Positions 44,986 to 56,452 of a stretch of 64,000 nt of DNA are shown here, in pieces (position 1 is the first letter of the stretch; each line of letters begins with the position of its first letter). A model generated the notes under the pieces. The model was not told the DNA's origin and did not search any database. It saw nothing but the letters and a program-made list of their open reading frames with translations. The DNA comes from Leguminivora glycinivorella (lineage: Eukaryota; Arthropoda; Insecta; Lepidoptera; Tortricidae). The position numbers were made by a program, and so were the translations under genes. The DNA is taken from positions 2,418,001 through 2,482,000 of the forward strand of contig NC_062991.1 in the NCBI RefSeq assembly GCF_023078275.1. Direction: 5' to 3'.

Positions 44986-45142
44986 TCGGGCGGCTTCATA
45001 TAACTCATCATCTAGTTCGATTACTTCACAGAGTCTTATAAGTTCCGCATCATAAACATCACAGTTCAGAGAATCCATTGTCAAACGAAGCCGCCTCCCC
45101 ACATTGAGTTTCTGCGTTAAGTAATTCAATAAAGAGTATACA

Positions 45143-45149
45143 TTTTATA
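45143..45149 (-). promoter_or_regulatory. TATA-like box of the polymerase transcript
   Basis: Reads TATAAAA on minus, about 65 bp before the predicted ATG at 45078 and just inside the TIR boundary. Confidence 0.45.
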
Positions 45150-45327
45150 AAACAAAGAGGGTTATTAACAAATGTAGTGGACCGACTTAACACTTTTCGT
45201 CATTTTTAATGTGAAACAATGCAAAAGAATATCTTACAAGGAAATTTACTTAAATCATAAAAAGGAAAGATAAGAAATGTGAAACACTTTAACACTATCC
45301 TACTGCTATCGTTAAAAATTATATTTA

Positions 45328-45930
45328 TCACTGTTTCTTATTATCTATAAAATATTTTACACATGTGTCCTTAGAAGCTAATTGTTTTGTAATATTATAT
45401 ACAATATTTCGCGTATTTTGTAATTCCAAGTCGTCTTCCAACGCAAAATACTTCAGTCTGACGTCCGCGTGCTTCCAGTGTTCCGTGGATGGGATGTTTT
45501 TGATTGTTTGCATATCATATATCTCTATTTTAATTAAGTGAGATGAATACGCCCCATCATCTTGTCCAGATGATAAATTAGCCACGCCTTCTGGCGAACT
45601 TTTGCTTACATTCGAAGACCGTTTCAAGGTTTTACACTGCTTTTTAGGTCGTTCAAAGAAGCTGTCAATATTATTTCCAGGACGTTTCTTTGCGAGGGCT
45701 TGCTTAACTTTGAAACCAGCTGTACCTTCCTCATCGGTTGAATCACCCTGATTTTCCGGGTAGTAATAGTTCTTGAAAGTATTTTCAGAGAACTGAAACA
45801 ATGAAAGACAATATTTTAAACACTATTAACAATTCTATTAATTAAATACAAAGAACACTAGACGAAACAATATTATAAAAAGGCAATATGGGTTACAGTA
45901 ATTTAAAAAGAAAAACATACTCACGTCCAT
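45328..45930 (-). CDS. TIR-encoded spliced gene, right copy, function unknown
   Basis: Two exons: ATGGAC at 45930-45925, then an intron 45924-45793 with GTGAGT donor and TTTCAG acceptor, then 45792-45328. The product is about 156 aa: an acidic start, a basic middle with GNNIDSFF (residues 41-48) followed by RPKKQCK, and a C-terminal part including DVRLKYFALEDDLELQN. GNNIDSFF resembles a PCNA-interacting PIP box (x-x-x-I-x-x-F-F) lacking the usual glutamine, so a link to host replication is possible but speculative. A TATAAAAG box lies about 140 bp upstream (about 46064-46071). Being in the TIR, the gene exists in two copies; the left copy is broken. Confidence 0.65.
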
Positions 45931-46063
45931 TGTTGGATCTGTCTATAAACACTTCACTTTTGAACGCACACTCCACTTCTCTATATACCACACTAGATAC
46001 AAGGAGCTCTGGTACAGAAGGCTGCCTCTACAGGAATACTTATTCAGCCTCGACTGTCTTTGG

Positions 46064-46071
46064 CTTTTATA
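46064..46071 (-). promoter_or_regulatory. TATA box of the right TIR gene
   Basis: TATAAAAG on the minus strand, mirror of 29043-29050. Confidence 0.6.
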
Positions 46072-47334
46072 CTCGTAATATGGTAGAGAGCAGGGGAACG
46101 TACCATAAATCTTGTTTCAACCAGTTCATCTTATACCTGAACGCAAACAATAAACTTTTTGTCATTTTACAATACAATAAACATCTATAATAAAGCAACT
46201 AAGTTGTTACAATAATAAATTCAAGTCACAAGAATTACCGGTGCGTTAGTCTAAAACATGTTTACACCAGTTAATGCTCTTTGTTAAATATGAATAGAAA
46301 GTATCATGCCTTGACATGTTCGTCGAAGGATCTCTTTACCCAAAACCCGAATTATTCAAATAAACGGAAACAATAAATATATATTATCTTTAAAAATGCA
46401 CAAAAGACATTTTTATTCACATAGAATTAGCCTTAAACATGTTTTAACCGGTTCTCAGTTTCTCACGTCGTAACAAGTTTATTGAAAGTATGCATTCTCT
46501 TAAACAATACACAAGTCATAGAAAATAAGAATAGGTAAGTAAATTATTCAAAGAAGGTACAATAAATAAAGCAATTAAGCAAAAACGCAACTTCACAAAA
46601 TTACCGAGGTTTATTCAGATACAAAACATTGAAATATATGTAAAAAAAAAAGTTTGATAAGATGGGAAATTAACTTTTATTAAGACGTAATCAAAAAATT
46701 GACTTATTAATCATATGTACAAATTTGGTAATACAACAAAGAGAAGTATGATAGAAATAGGTATAAGATATCATAAATATTCGAGAAAAAGAAAGATACG
46801 CTAGATAGGATCGTTAAGTTTAGGTATTTGGATAAACTTAAATGTAACTCAGAAGTTCTTAAGTTAAAACGTAATTATAATACATTTCATAAATACCTAC
46901 ATTTATAGAAATAAAAGTAAAAGTAGGTGAAACTCAGTTAGGTTTCATAAAGGTAAGTCTAGACTACTTAGGTTAACTAAGAGTAGGTTTTAATTAAATT
47001 TGGTTAGGTTACGAATGGAAAAGTTAGGTATTTTAATTAGGTTAGGTTAGGTTAGAATCGCAATCCATTATGATTACAAAGTTATACTAAAAATTAATTA
47101 TAAAATACCTATCAGTATGAGACACAAGGAAAAGGTGTGCATGACACTGCCAGGTAGCTGGGTAGGGTAACAATGGTCTAGCGCCGAGTCCAGATCGAAC
47201 AATAGAAAGGGTCGGTAATCCTTTTGTGACCGTCGTGCACAAGGTTTATTGTGTAAAGAACGTATTCTAAATACTAGAAGGAGGCTTCTGAGAGCGTCGA
47301 GACCCAGCGCAATGAATCTAAATGGGGGGCTATT

Positions 47335-47385
<51 letters not shown>

Positions 47386-47469
47386 GTTCAGTAAGACCAT
47401 GGATGGGCGGTGGTGGGGTCCTGGGAGCAGGCCCCAGACCCGGGCTGGTAACGGGGGTACCCTACTACT

Positions 47470-47475
47470 ACTTTC
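47470..47475. repeat. Polinton target-site duplication, right
   Basis: ACTTTC, matching 27685-27690. Confidence 0.9.
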
Positions 47476-48397
47476 ATCTCACTTCAAAGGATTTAACGTC
47501 AAATGATATCACATTTTTATACCTACAGTAGCGCTCGAGAAATTGCTTCGATGATTCTTTTTGAATTTCGAATTATCGGCATGATCTTTGTTTTGTCGTT
47601 TACATTTCTTTCGCTTTGAGTAGAAGTTAAACGAAATAAAAGGTTTTTTTATGGGTAATAACATGGAGGAGTTTAAACCAAGAAACTGGTACTTATTCGT
47701 ATATGGATAAGGTTTAAACCTGATTTAATCTTCTTAATGTTGTAGGCGAAAGCTCAGTGGAGTTACATATAGAAAACGCCTTTATGGGTGTTTTACAACC
47801 GTTCGACATACTTGGCGATTTAGCGAAATTCTGAATCTAAAATATGGCTAAAGACCACGTAACACTACTAACTCTAAAAGACGTAACAGTAATATAAAAG
47901 TCCTGTGCCTAATTTCCTATAAAATCAATACCAAATTGTCTATGGGAGCTTAACGTTGCGTGCTTAGTTTTTTTTTTAATTTGTCGCCCCTTCTACTGTC
48001 AGTGTTACCAGTTGAAAAAACGGTTTGACTCTTTTAAGTTTTTTTTTAATTTGCCGCTCTTTCTACGGTCAGCGTTGCCGGTTTAAAATTGTGTCCATCC
48101 ATAGTAAAATACACTTTTCAGTAAAAAATAAAGCCGGAAACTACCAACGACAGGGCAGGATTAAATCAGACGTCTAAATGAATATGTTCTGTTAATATCC
48201 TCTCTGACACCGGAGCGTGGTTCATGTGAGATACTAATATGAATATTTGGGGCGGAAATTTCATTAGGTTTAAATATATTTAAGAATAGAATAGAATAGA
48301 ATATACTTTATTTAACATCAAATTGGACAAATACAAGGTAGGGGTACATACAATTTAAATTAGATGAATAGGAAAGCTAGGCAAAAGACAATTCCAA
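47476..48397. other. Right flank of the Polinton, no gene
   Basis: A diverged tandem pair of about 85 bp (TTTTAATTTGTCGCCCCTTC near 47980 and TTTTAATTTGCCGCTCTTTC near 48046) is visible. A TAGAA microsatellite with CTTTATTTAACATCAAATTG near 48290-48320 resembles a LINE tail on minus. Otherwise nothing recognised. Confidence 0.45.
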
Positions 48398-48690
48398 ATT
48401 ATAACGGGGGTGTTCACAGACCATTAAGGGATCAAAGGAATTTTGGCCAAGATGGGACACGCTGACAACACTGATTTTCGCATGTGCGGCAAAGAGGAAG
48501 AGACCGTCAGACATCTAATGTGTGAATGTCACGCCCTCGCCAGACAAAGAATGAAGAACTTTGGAGCAGTCTACCTAGTACCAAAGGACTTCAGAGAGCT
48601 ACCCATGAGCCTCATCATCCGATACGTGGAGATGGTCGAGAAGCTCCTGAATAGCTGCCTTCAGATCTTAGGATCGAAGGGGGTAATTGC
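48398..48690 (+). pseudogene. LINE ORF2 C-terminal fragment (RNase H end and zinc knuckle)
   Basis: The frame reads GILAKMGHADNTDFRMCG, then EEETVRHLMCECHALARQ and RMKNFG. This is the CxxC...HxxxxC knuckle that ends ORF2 of Jockey/R1-type LINEs after the RNase H domain. An in-frame stop occurs upstream near 48430, and no reverse transcriptase is present, so it is a dead fragment. Confidence 0.75.
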
Positions 48691-48744
48691 ACAAAAGATC
48701 CCGATGGGTCGAAGTGTATCCGGAAGGGCCCCCGCAGATTTAAG

Positions 48745-48885
48745 ATAAGATGAGTATCCGATCCGATATCGAGCGAAGGACCGACTCCTATACATTCTCG
48801 AAATCATTCAAGGCGCCATCTTTGATTTTTGCCTTTGACATCCTTCCTACATCCGATATCGGATCGGATAATATGATAACGCTGT
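48745..48885. repeat. CGTTTTCACATTATCCGATC-type MITE, copy 3, diverged
   Basis: GAGTATCCGATCCGATATCG on the left and ATCCGATATCGGATCGGATA on the right, same style as 766-891. Confidence 0.7.
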
Positions 48886-49329
48886 ATAGCCCTATAACCA
48901 TCATCATATCCAATGATGTTGTCTCACGTTCCACTCTACACAAGCCATCCTCTTTACCATCCATTTTCAAGGTGTTGTCAGAAAAACTTCTCCTTATAGG
49001 TACCTAACACCTAACTAATTACTACTACTAACTGTCTTATATCAACAGCTCACGAGAAGATTCACGCAAGATTCTAGTCATAGAACTAAAGATATAGAGC
49101 TAGGTGTATTTTAATTTCTACAGGTTGCTGATTTACGCAAAAAATAAATAAAATATGTAGGTAAATTTCGCATTATGGCACTCATCTATCTCAGCCGTTA
49201 TCAATTCCACGCTTATACGCACCTGGAACATTAATTTTGTTCCATTTAATAAATTATCCGAAATTATCCGATTATTCGAATATTCGAATAATAAAAATTG
49301 TATTATCCGAATTATTCGAATATTAAAAA
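48886..49329. other. Intergenic, nothing certain
   Basis: A palindromic ATTATTCGAATATTCGAATA patch near 49265-49320 may be a hAT-type MITE remnant. No gene. Confidence 0.4.
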
Positions 49330-49434
49330 CCCGTCGGATAATGCAAACTCTAATCATGCCCCAGATGCTCAATACGCTGTGTTATGTAATATGTAAACAT
49401 GCTTAAAAGGGATTCCGGAGTACTCTTGACTAGG
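49330..49434 (-). repeat. Repeat copy representing the empty hAT site
   Basis: On minus it reads continuously through CGGAATCCCTTTTAAGCATG. At 24338-26630 the hAT element splits the same sequence. CTTAAAAG (49402-49409) is present once here. Confidence 0.85.
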
Positions 49435-49545
49435 GCTTCCAAATACCGGACCTTATCCAATACCGGTATTCATTCCGGTATTGGTGATTTCAATACCGGT
49501 ATCCCGGGATCCCGGTATTGAGCTCGGGAAAATATAAAAACCAAG
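49432..49545. repeat. Possible hAT terminus rich in ACCGGTAT
   Basis: TAGGGCTTCC follows CTCTTGAC and leads into repeated AATACCGGTAT and TCCCGGGATCCCGGTATT motifs, similar to the insert inside 11939-12790. No matching right end or duplicated CTCTTGAC is seen, so it is probably truncated. Confidence 0.45.
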
Positions 49546-50224
49546 AAATTTGCTTAAAATAACAAATTTTATTCAAAATCTCGTTTGTTACTTTTCGTGC
49601 GTGTTATACTACAGCGAAATCTTGCCAATCCGACTTAGTGATGGGTCAAACCGAATACATTTCGAACTTCATAAGTTTCGATTTCAACCCAAAACGGTTC
49701 GTAAACTTATGTGGCCAAGTCGATTCAACTTCTATTGTTTTTAAGTATACATATAATAACGTAGTTGAAGGGCTACGCCCCGTGCTCTTTATTTTTGTTA
49801 TGGAAGCGGGAAAGAGCCCCAGATCTCTAGTCGGTTGATTCTGTAAGTTACATATCGTCGCCAGATCGGACATTTCGCAAGAAGACGCGGCCATAGCAAA
49901 CCATGTTTTCTGCCAAATCGTTCTCTTTAGGCTAGTGCGGAATAGGACCTTGTAGTTCAGTAGGTAATCTTCCTTTTCTCTAGCACCCTAAAGAAAAGGA
50001 TCCATATAGTTTTCTTTGTTCTTATTTACTGAGACTTGTTTGACAGAGTTTAGTAATCAATTTTAGGCAAGCCTGTGGGAATCGGCTTGTATGGATCAGC
50101 CGCTGCTGATAGGTATGCAATTTGGAAATGTGATAGATATACCTATAGTTTAAAGATGTTTTCGTCAGTAAGTACTAAAATACTAAGGTGACATATTAAA
50201 AGAAAGTGCTCTCACAGACAATTT
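49546..50224. other. Intergenic, nothing recognised
   Basis: Overlapping short frames at 49550-49894 on both strands are unsupported. Confidence 0.4.
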
Positions 50225-50500
50225 GAACTTTTTTAATGAGCATACGGCCGCCTGATGAAAAGCGGTTACCGTAACCTATGGACGCCTGCAACTCATAAGT
50301 TAGTCCATTAAGTTTATACCTTAATGCAATACTGGTCTCCCGCGGTACAGGCCTAGCCTAGTGCGGGGACGCCTGGAAACTAGTGTTAATAATAATTAGG
50401 ATATGCACAAATGGATGTAACCTTATCCTTCAACAATTGTATTTGTGTTTATGTGCAATAAACGAATTTTTATCTTATCTTTATCTTTTTTATCTTTACC
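50225..50500 (+). repeat. Dispersed lepidopteran LINE/SINE-type repeat
   Basis: GAGCATACGGCCGCCTGATG and CCTATGGACGCCTGCAACTC on the left. ATTAGGATATGCACAAATGG, GTGCAATAAACG and a TATC tail follow. This is the usual 3' organisation of an abundant lepidopteran LINE-derived repeat. Confidence 0.65.
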
Positions 50501-50789
50501 TCTAAAACGAAAATAAGACACGAAAGTAACAAACGATCATGTTACAAGTTAAATACAGACAAGTTTGTTTCTAGTTTCGAAACGAGAGCCTTGTTTGAGC
50601 AAGACCCACCTGGGTAAATATATCTATTTCTTTCCGACAGAAGCTGCAAAGGAAATGGATTTATTTATTTCAAATTGCGGTATATTGCTCTTAAGTTGTG
50701 ATTAGCTATGGGTATATAGTCAGTACAGAAAAACTTTTTCTTAATGGGAAAGTGAGACGCGATAAAATAAATAAATATATAAATATTTT

Positions 50790-50905
50790 TTTTTAATAGC
50801 CTATATGGTGTCCCACTGCTGGGCAAAGGCCTCCCCTTCCTTTCTCCGGTCCTCACGGTTTGATGCCCGCTCTTGCCATTCTCTGCAAAATACGTCGAGG
50901 TCATA
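50790..50905 (-). pseudogene. 3' end of an RTE-like LINE
   Basis: TGGTGTCCCACTGCTGGGCA on plus is the inverse of the CCCAGCAGTGGGA end at 6590-6605. Only the last about 115 bp remain. Confidence 0.65.
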
Positions 50906-51176
50906 AGGAGGAATAAATTGAAATTGAAATTGATGCACATTTAATTAAAAAAAAATCTATGAGCTCCATAAACATTCGTGACTTTTTAAATTTGCTGATT
51001 TTTTAAATGTCGGAAATGGCTTGTCAGTCATCGCAGTTTCACAGTTGAACAACATCAATTCATGACAATGTCATGGATCTATGAGTAGAAAACATGCGGA
51101 ATAGTAAACATAAACCGCACCACTTTGTGTCATAGTTTGTCAAAGTATAAATAAACAGTATACAGTGAGTGTATTA
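50906..51176. other. Intergenic, nothing recognised
   Basis: No supported feature. Confidence 0.4.
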
Positions 51177-51661
51177 CATACGGGCGAATATCTTAATATT
51201 TTTTTATTTTATTGAATTATTATACAGTCGACAAATATTACAATTTATCACAGGCCCTGCAAAACTGTTTAACAGTTTGACTGCAGGATAAGAGTATCTT
51301 ATTAGAAGTAATTACAGAAAGTAATATCTAATTAAATTTAAAATTAGGACTACGATAAGTATCGGACCTAAGGAGCCTAACTACATGTTTTTTTGAATAG
51401 CTGAGATATTTTTTTAACATACAGAACAATTCAGCTCGCAATGTATTACGTCCACATCAATTAGCGTACCTAGTACCTACCTAGACGTCATTACGGGATG
51501 ACGTTCATGTCATATCAAATTAAGTTGGACGGCGTACATTGCTGCTTGGTAAGATTTAAAAACTTAATTACTCTTAATTAATGACATGTTTTAACAAAAT
51601 GATTATCCTATACGATTCGTATGATCAGATACTATAACTCGATACATTATTCGCCCGTATG
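51177..51661. repeat. MITE-like element, 485 bp
   Basis: CATACGGGCGAATA at the left is inverted as TATTCGCCCGTATG at the right. No coding region and no certain target duplication. Confidence 0.65.
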
Positions 51662-52737
51662 GAATCCACACGCTGTATATTGTTGACATACAGGTGATGA
51701 ATGTACTTGACATTGTCGTTTGAGTACAATAGTCATTACCATTGTTTTGTATTGTAAAGTGACATTTGTAATTGACTTACGTAACTGATTACAATTTGTA
51801 AGTTTTGCTATAACATATTTTTTTAAATAGTTACAGTTATTAATTAATCTTGATCATATTTAAATCGTTCGATATTTGAAACGAAACAATTGATTGATCG
51901 ATAAATTATTTCTTCTGATCAGAGCATTCTAAATTTGAAAGTAATTAAAGTATCGGTCGCCGACGCCGATGTCGTAAATAAAGTAAAACTTAAGATGCAC
52001 AAGGCATAAATATACAGATTTCTTAAATATGGGCCATTTGCTTGAGAATTAGAGAGAGAATGCGATAGCATTATAGATATAAATATTTGTTACTCTTCTA
52101 AAATACAAACTGTTAAATGTGGGTATTCATCTTTTAAGTCTTTAAAAATACTTCTAAGATATAATTTAACACTGGGTATTTGAAACTCGAAATAATACCT
52201 ATCAAGGGTGGGTAGGCTGTAGAGCAAAAATAGATTGGCAAGTTAATTTTATTTCTTTACCATTTTTCGTATTCAGAAACTTTTTTCATGTAATATTTAT
52301 TGTATGATAAAGAATCTGTATATAAAATAAAGCTATTTTCAGCTTTTGCTAATTTAAGAATTAGAAAATTAATAAGACGGTATAATACGAAATATTTTAC
52401 TTTAATGTCGATTATAAGTTTTATAAGCTTATTTTGCAAATCTGTTAAATTAAATTGTTTTTCTTTTGCAGGTAAGCAGTAGCTGATGATTTAAAGTTTT
52501 CCGTTCGTAAGTTACATTTCCATGCTTATATCTAAATATGGCTTCTCAAACTATTTTGTCACTATTGTCAATCATTTTTAAATCATCAACAATGTACAAT
52601 TTTCATCTTATTCTACATATCCGAGCAATTTATTGGTGCAGTAAAAACTACATTGAATTAATAAAATTATATCAATCAAATTGTATAAAAAGTACTAGTC
52701 TAAAAACTTCTAGAATAAATTCTAAATGTCATTTTTT
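51662..52737. other. Intergenic, nothing recognised
   Basis: AT-rich. The mutually antisense frames at 52257-52482 are chance. Confidence 0.4.
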
Positions 52738-53190
52738 TTTATATAGCCTATATTGTTTCCCACTGCTGGGCAAAGGCCTCCCCTGTTTTCCGCCACTCGT
52801 CACGGCTCTTTGCATGCTCCCGCCAATCGCCACAAAATGAGTTCAGGTCTTTCCGCGCCATCTCATTTTTGACCTACCTCAGCCTCGGGTAATTTGTGGT
52901 GCCCATTCGGTCGCTATTTTGGCCCATCTGTCTGGATGCATCCGACAGATGTGTCCTGCCCAATCCCACTTGAGCTTGGCTGCCTTTACATCCACATCTG
53001 CGATACCTGTTTTGGAGCGCAACTCCGTGTTCCTTATCCGATCGATTCTGCGGACTCCGAGTATGCTGCGCTCCATTGTGCTCGCTGGCAAATCTTGAGA
53101 ATGGGCGCCATAGGTTAGGATAGGCAGGATGCACATGTCGACCAGTTTGCGTTTTAGTGCTATTGGAAGGTTGCCCTGGTATTGGTGGTT
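52738..53190 (-). pseudogene. 5'-truncated RTE-like LINE, C-terminal coding and 3' end
   Basis: The minus frame starting at 53136 reads ILPILTYGAHSQ, then ERSILGVRRIDRIRN and KLKWDWAGHICRM. This is the part of the ORF after the reverse transcriptase core. It ends early at 52879, after which the conserved CCCAGCAGTGGGAAAC end follows. Same family as 6310-6613 and 50790-50905. Confidence 0.78.
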
Positions 53191-53719
53191 GGTTGAAAAA
53201 TAAATTATAGTAATATTATATATAATTGTTCAGTAAAAATAGGCGCGAAATTCAAATTATCTATGGGAAGATGATTATTGGCGCGTCTTTTTCTTTTATT
53301 TAATTTAAGACTGCTTTTAACTTCTGACGGAAACTGCTTCATAGACTATAATTTAATAAGCCATAGATACGCTAGCGAAGGGTATCAAATGACTAATATT
53401 TATAGGTTTATTCAAAAAGCAAACTGATCTCGTTAACTTTATTGTTTTAACGTGGGCGATGTGACCCGTTGGCAACATCAGACGAGAAAATTGTGAAAGT
53501 TTGCCGGATATCTTGGTAATACTAGAGGTATAAAATTCGTTAAAAAATATAGGAGTTTTAATTTATTTAGAAATTACAAGGGAACATAAGATATCGTGCC
53601 GCGCAAAACTAATAGTGACGTAAAAACGTAGCGTGCGGAAATCGAAACTTCGACATACGGTACTTAAAGTACCTATAACATTAGATAAGATAGGCGAGGC
53701 CGAAAATTCTGACAGTTTC
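53191..53719. other. Intergenic, nothing recognised
   Basis: No supported gene or repeat end. Confidence 0.4.
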
Positions 53720-54688
53720 TGCACGGAAAAAAAATATTTTAACAATACTACCAGAACGTTTAGTAAAATAGATTTATCGTAACTGATACTACAATCTCGT
53801 AATAAAAACAACTGTATTGTTACGTTTACTATATCTTGAATTCAATAGAACTAAGCAAACATTAATATGCACTAAACAGTTCTGTTTGAATTACATATAC
53901 GAGAACTCTAGTTTTATTTACAACTAATAGAATAAAGGTTACGATAATTCTATTAACAAGAAGCTTCTTGTAATGCCAAAAAAATAAAAATTATCTTTAC
54001 AATCTTAATCTTAGCGGTTACTATCACAGTATACTTCCTGTAACTTTTTTATACGTTGCCATTACTTTGTAGTTCTCGTAAAGAAATAAAAAGAATATTC
54101 TTGTAATGTAAACTCAACGAAGAGTTATATTTAAAAATATTAAGTTTGTATAAATATGTACGCATCGCTGTCAACTCTATTATTTGTATCGTAGCGAATG
54201 CCATCGCAGTATAGTTGATATGACTGTTTTATAAGTTGGTATTACTTTGCAGCTCTTGTAAATAATGAAAATAATATACTCGTAATGTATACTGGTGAAC
54301 AAATAGTTCTGTTGAAAAATTATTTAGTTAGTATTAATATTGTGTTTCGTTTTTGTAACGAAACGCCATGTTTAAGTACCATTGTATATCTTAGTGAATG
54401 CTATAGCAGTATAGTTGATTTTACTTTGCGCCTCTTGTAAAAAAATAACAATGATATTCTCGTAATATACACCGAAAAATAATTGTTATAACAAAAATAT
54501 TGTCCGCATAAATAAATGTTTTGCTTGTGTAACGAAACGCAATGTCAAAGCACTCGCGGCGTGGTCGGCGGCCATTTACGTGTCATGAGAGATCACGCGT
54601 GGACGCGGATCGCAATAGGTTATATTATTTATCGTTAAACGTACTCACTACGTATTATCCATTCGTTTGGTAGTTTCCATTTTAGGAA

Positions 54689-55860
54689 ATGGATGAAGAG
54701 GTGCAAAAACTCTTGCAAGGATGGGAGATGGCAGAGTTGGCAAAAGCAGGTGAGTCATATTGTACCGTACATGTAGAACTTAGTAGATAATTAGAACTTA
54801 GTAAAAAGGCATTTAATGTTGTATTCATTTTACATTGCATACAAATTCATACGACATTACGTGGGCAAAATCTAAATACTGAACTAATAAGGACTATCCA
54901 AATCTTTCTTCCTGAATGCACATTTTGAAGCAATATTATATTTTGATAAATCTGTATACATAAAACTATATAATAATTAAAGCTATTCCTTATAATGCTT
55001 TAGTGTGTCTGAGGTTTCGCCGAATGTATACCATCAAGCATTTCATTTCTTGTACAGTGTTTTTTAACAAACTTCACACGCTTCCTGGCACAATTTTATA
55101 AATACTTATATTTTTATAAGCTGTTTTACACACATTAGAATGACATCTTAGCAGACAAAAAAATACTTTTTGAAACTCATTTCGACTTTTGGGAGTCAGG
55201 AAGACTTTCTACTCCAAGCACTGACAGTTGTTTTTGTATGGAGAGCCAAAAAGTGTCAAAAAGTCGAATTCAGCAAAGTTAGAAAATCTCAGGACTTTCT
55301 TAAACTGATTACAATCAGAAAAATGATTACTATCGTAAAATCAGTATGTAATAGGGTATATTTTGGCTATTATAATTAAACATTAAAAAAATATTTTTGT
55401 CATTAAAACTGTTGTACTTAAAGACTGCAAGAAGACACTGTACAAAAAAATATTGTTATCATGAGATACATACTGCTAAAATTCATAGGCCACCTAAAGT
55501 TTATAATTTGTTTGTATTTTTATAATGTAGTTTGATATCTACAAATTATTTGACAAACATGCTGCTTATAAATTCTCATTGTATCAAAAGATTTACCATG
55601 TTATATATGACCACTTTTTATCGTGGACAGTCTTTATATATATCTGAAGTGGACGTAGAATATTACTTATTGTAAAATTTATTCATAGAAATTTTAATGT
55701 CTTTTTCAGATGATTTACAATGGTTGCAAGTTTCCTGTGACCCATGCCATACTGTGGAACAAAAGTGGAAAAATTCTGCAAAATATAAATTTTGGACGAA
55801 ATGAAGGACGGTTCTATTAACACTGACGAATATATGAATAAAGTCTTGCACTAAGGATCG
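54689..55860 (+). pseudogene. Eroded two-exon gene of element A
   Basis: Exon 1 (54689-54749) begins MDEEVQKLLQGWEMAELAKA and ends at a GTGAGT donor in phase 1. An acceptor TTTTTCAG (to 55709) opens a phase-matched exon with LQWLQVSCDPCHTVEQKW. One base-shift later another frame reads ILDEMKDGSINTDEYM. The start resembles the short SAM-like N-terminus seen in some arthropod transposon proteins, but that is from memory and weak. No catalytic domain is left. Confidence 0.45.
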
Positions 55861-56024
55861 TTGAAATATATTTTTTAACAAATTATATAATTATTTTATT
55901 TACTTTCAGATTCACCAATTTTCACCGCTCATAGCATCCATTCCATATGCTGGGTGACCCAGGTTTCCGGATCCCAGTTTCAACTCTAGGCTTCTGTCTC
56001 TTGGAACTGGTCCTGGCAACCTGC

Positions 56025-56452
56025 ATTTTTATCGGTAGGTACCTATGAATTTGTCTGTGCACTGTATAGACAACTAACATTTCTTGTAAATGTAAGAAAA
56101 GGTTTGTTGTCTATACAAGGTGGTACAGTAGGATTAAAGGCTGAGCCACGCCAGATACGTGTACGTAGACGTGCGCGTAGCGTACGCGGTGTAAATGACG
56201 AATCCTCATTAGAGATTACACCGCTTGTGTGACGTGTTTCCCGTGTGTGTCTAACGGTGTATCATCTCTTTTGAAGATTCGTACTTTACAGCGCGCACGC
56301 CACGCACACGTCTACGTACACGTATCTGGCGTGGCTCGGCCTTTAATCCTACTGAACCACCTTGTATAGACAACAAACCTTTTTTTACATTTACAAGAAA
56401 TGTTAGTTGTCTATACAGTGCACAGACAAATTCATAGGTACCGATAAAAATA
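56025..56452. repeat. Foldback MITE, 428 bp
   Basis: ATTTTTATCGGTAGGTACC on the left is inverted at GGTACCGATAAAAAT on the right. Long arms include TTGTCTATACAAGGTGGTAC and GCCACGCCAGATACGTGTAC segments. Confidence 0.8.

Larger units (their letters stand above)
40798..45078 (-). pseudogene. First coding exon of the Polinton polymerase, split by a hAT insertion
   Basis: Starts at ATG 45078-45076 with an acidic N-terminus (MDSLNCDVYDAEL). The frame runs to the target site at 44978-44985 and resumes at 40815. It ends at 40798 before a GTAAGT donor. Excluding the insertion and one copy of the 8-bp duplication it is 119 nt, leaving two bases of a codon. This is exactly the phase needed by the acceptor at 40125, after which the frame enters the PolB zinc-finger exon with no stop. 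A TATA-like TATAAAA lies upstream at 45143-45149. The splice structure is inferred from signals and phase only. Confidence 0.65.
27691..47469 (-). mobile_element. Polinton/Maverick element, about 19.8 kb, with a nested hAT
   Basis: Bounded by long terminal inverted repeats that begin AGTAGTAGGGTACCCC, and by 6-bp duplications. It encodes the full Polinton core: PolB, retroviral-type integrase with chromodomain, A32/FtsK-like packaging ATPase, adenovirus-type cysteine protease, major capsid protein and penton, plus small proteins. All core genes read leftward. Without the 4154-bp hAT and its duplicated 8 bp the element would be about 15.6 kb, within the usual 15-20 kb. PolB, the penton and one small gene are broken. 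Confidence 0.95.
45208..47469 (-). repeat. Polinton right terminal inverted repeat (2.26 kb)
   Basis: Inverted partner of 27691-29906. Carries a T run of 47 (47337-47383) and about 30 bp of GC-rich sequence (about 47411-47442) absent from the left copy. The TIR gene in this copy is intact. Confidence 0.93.
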
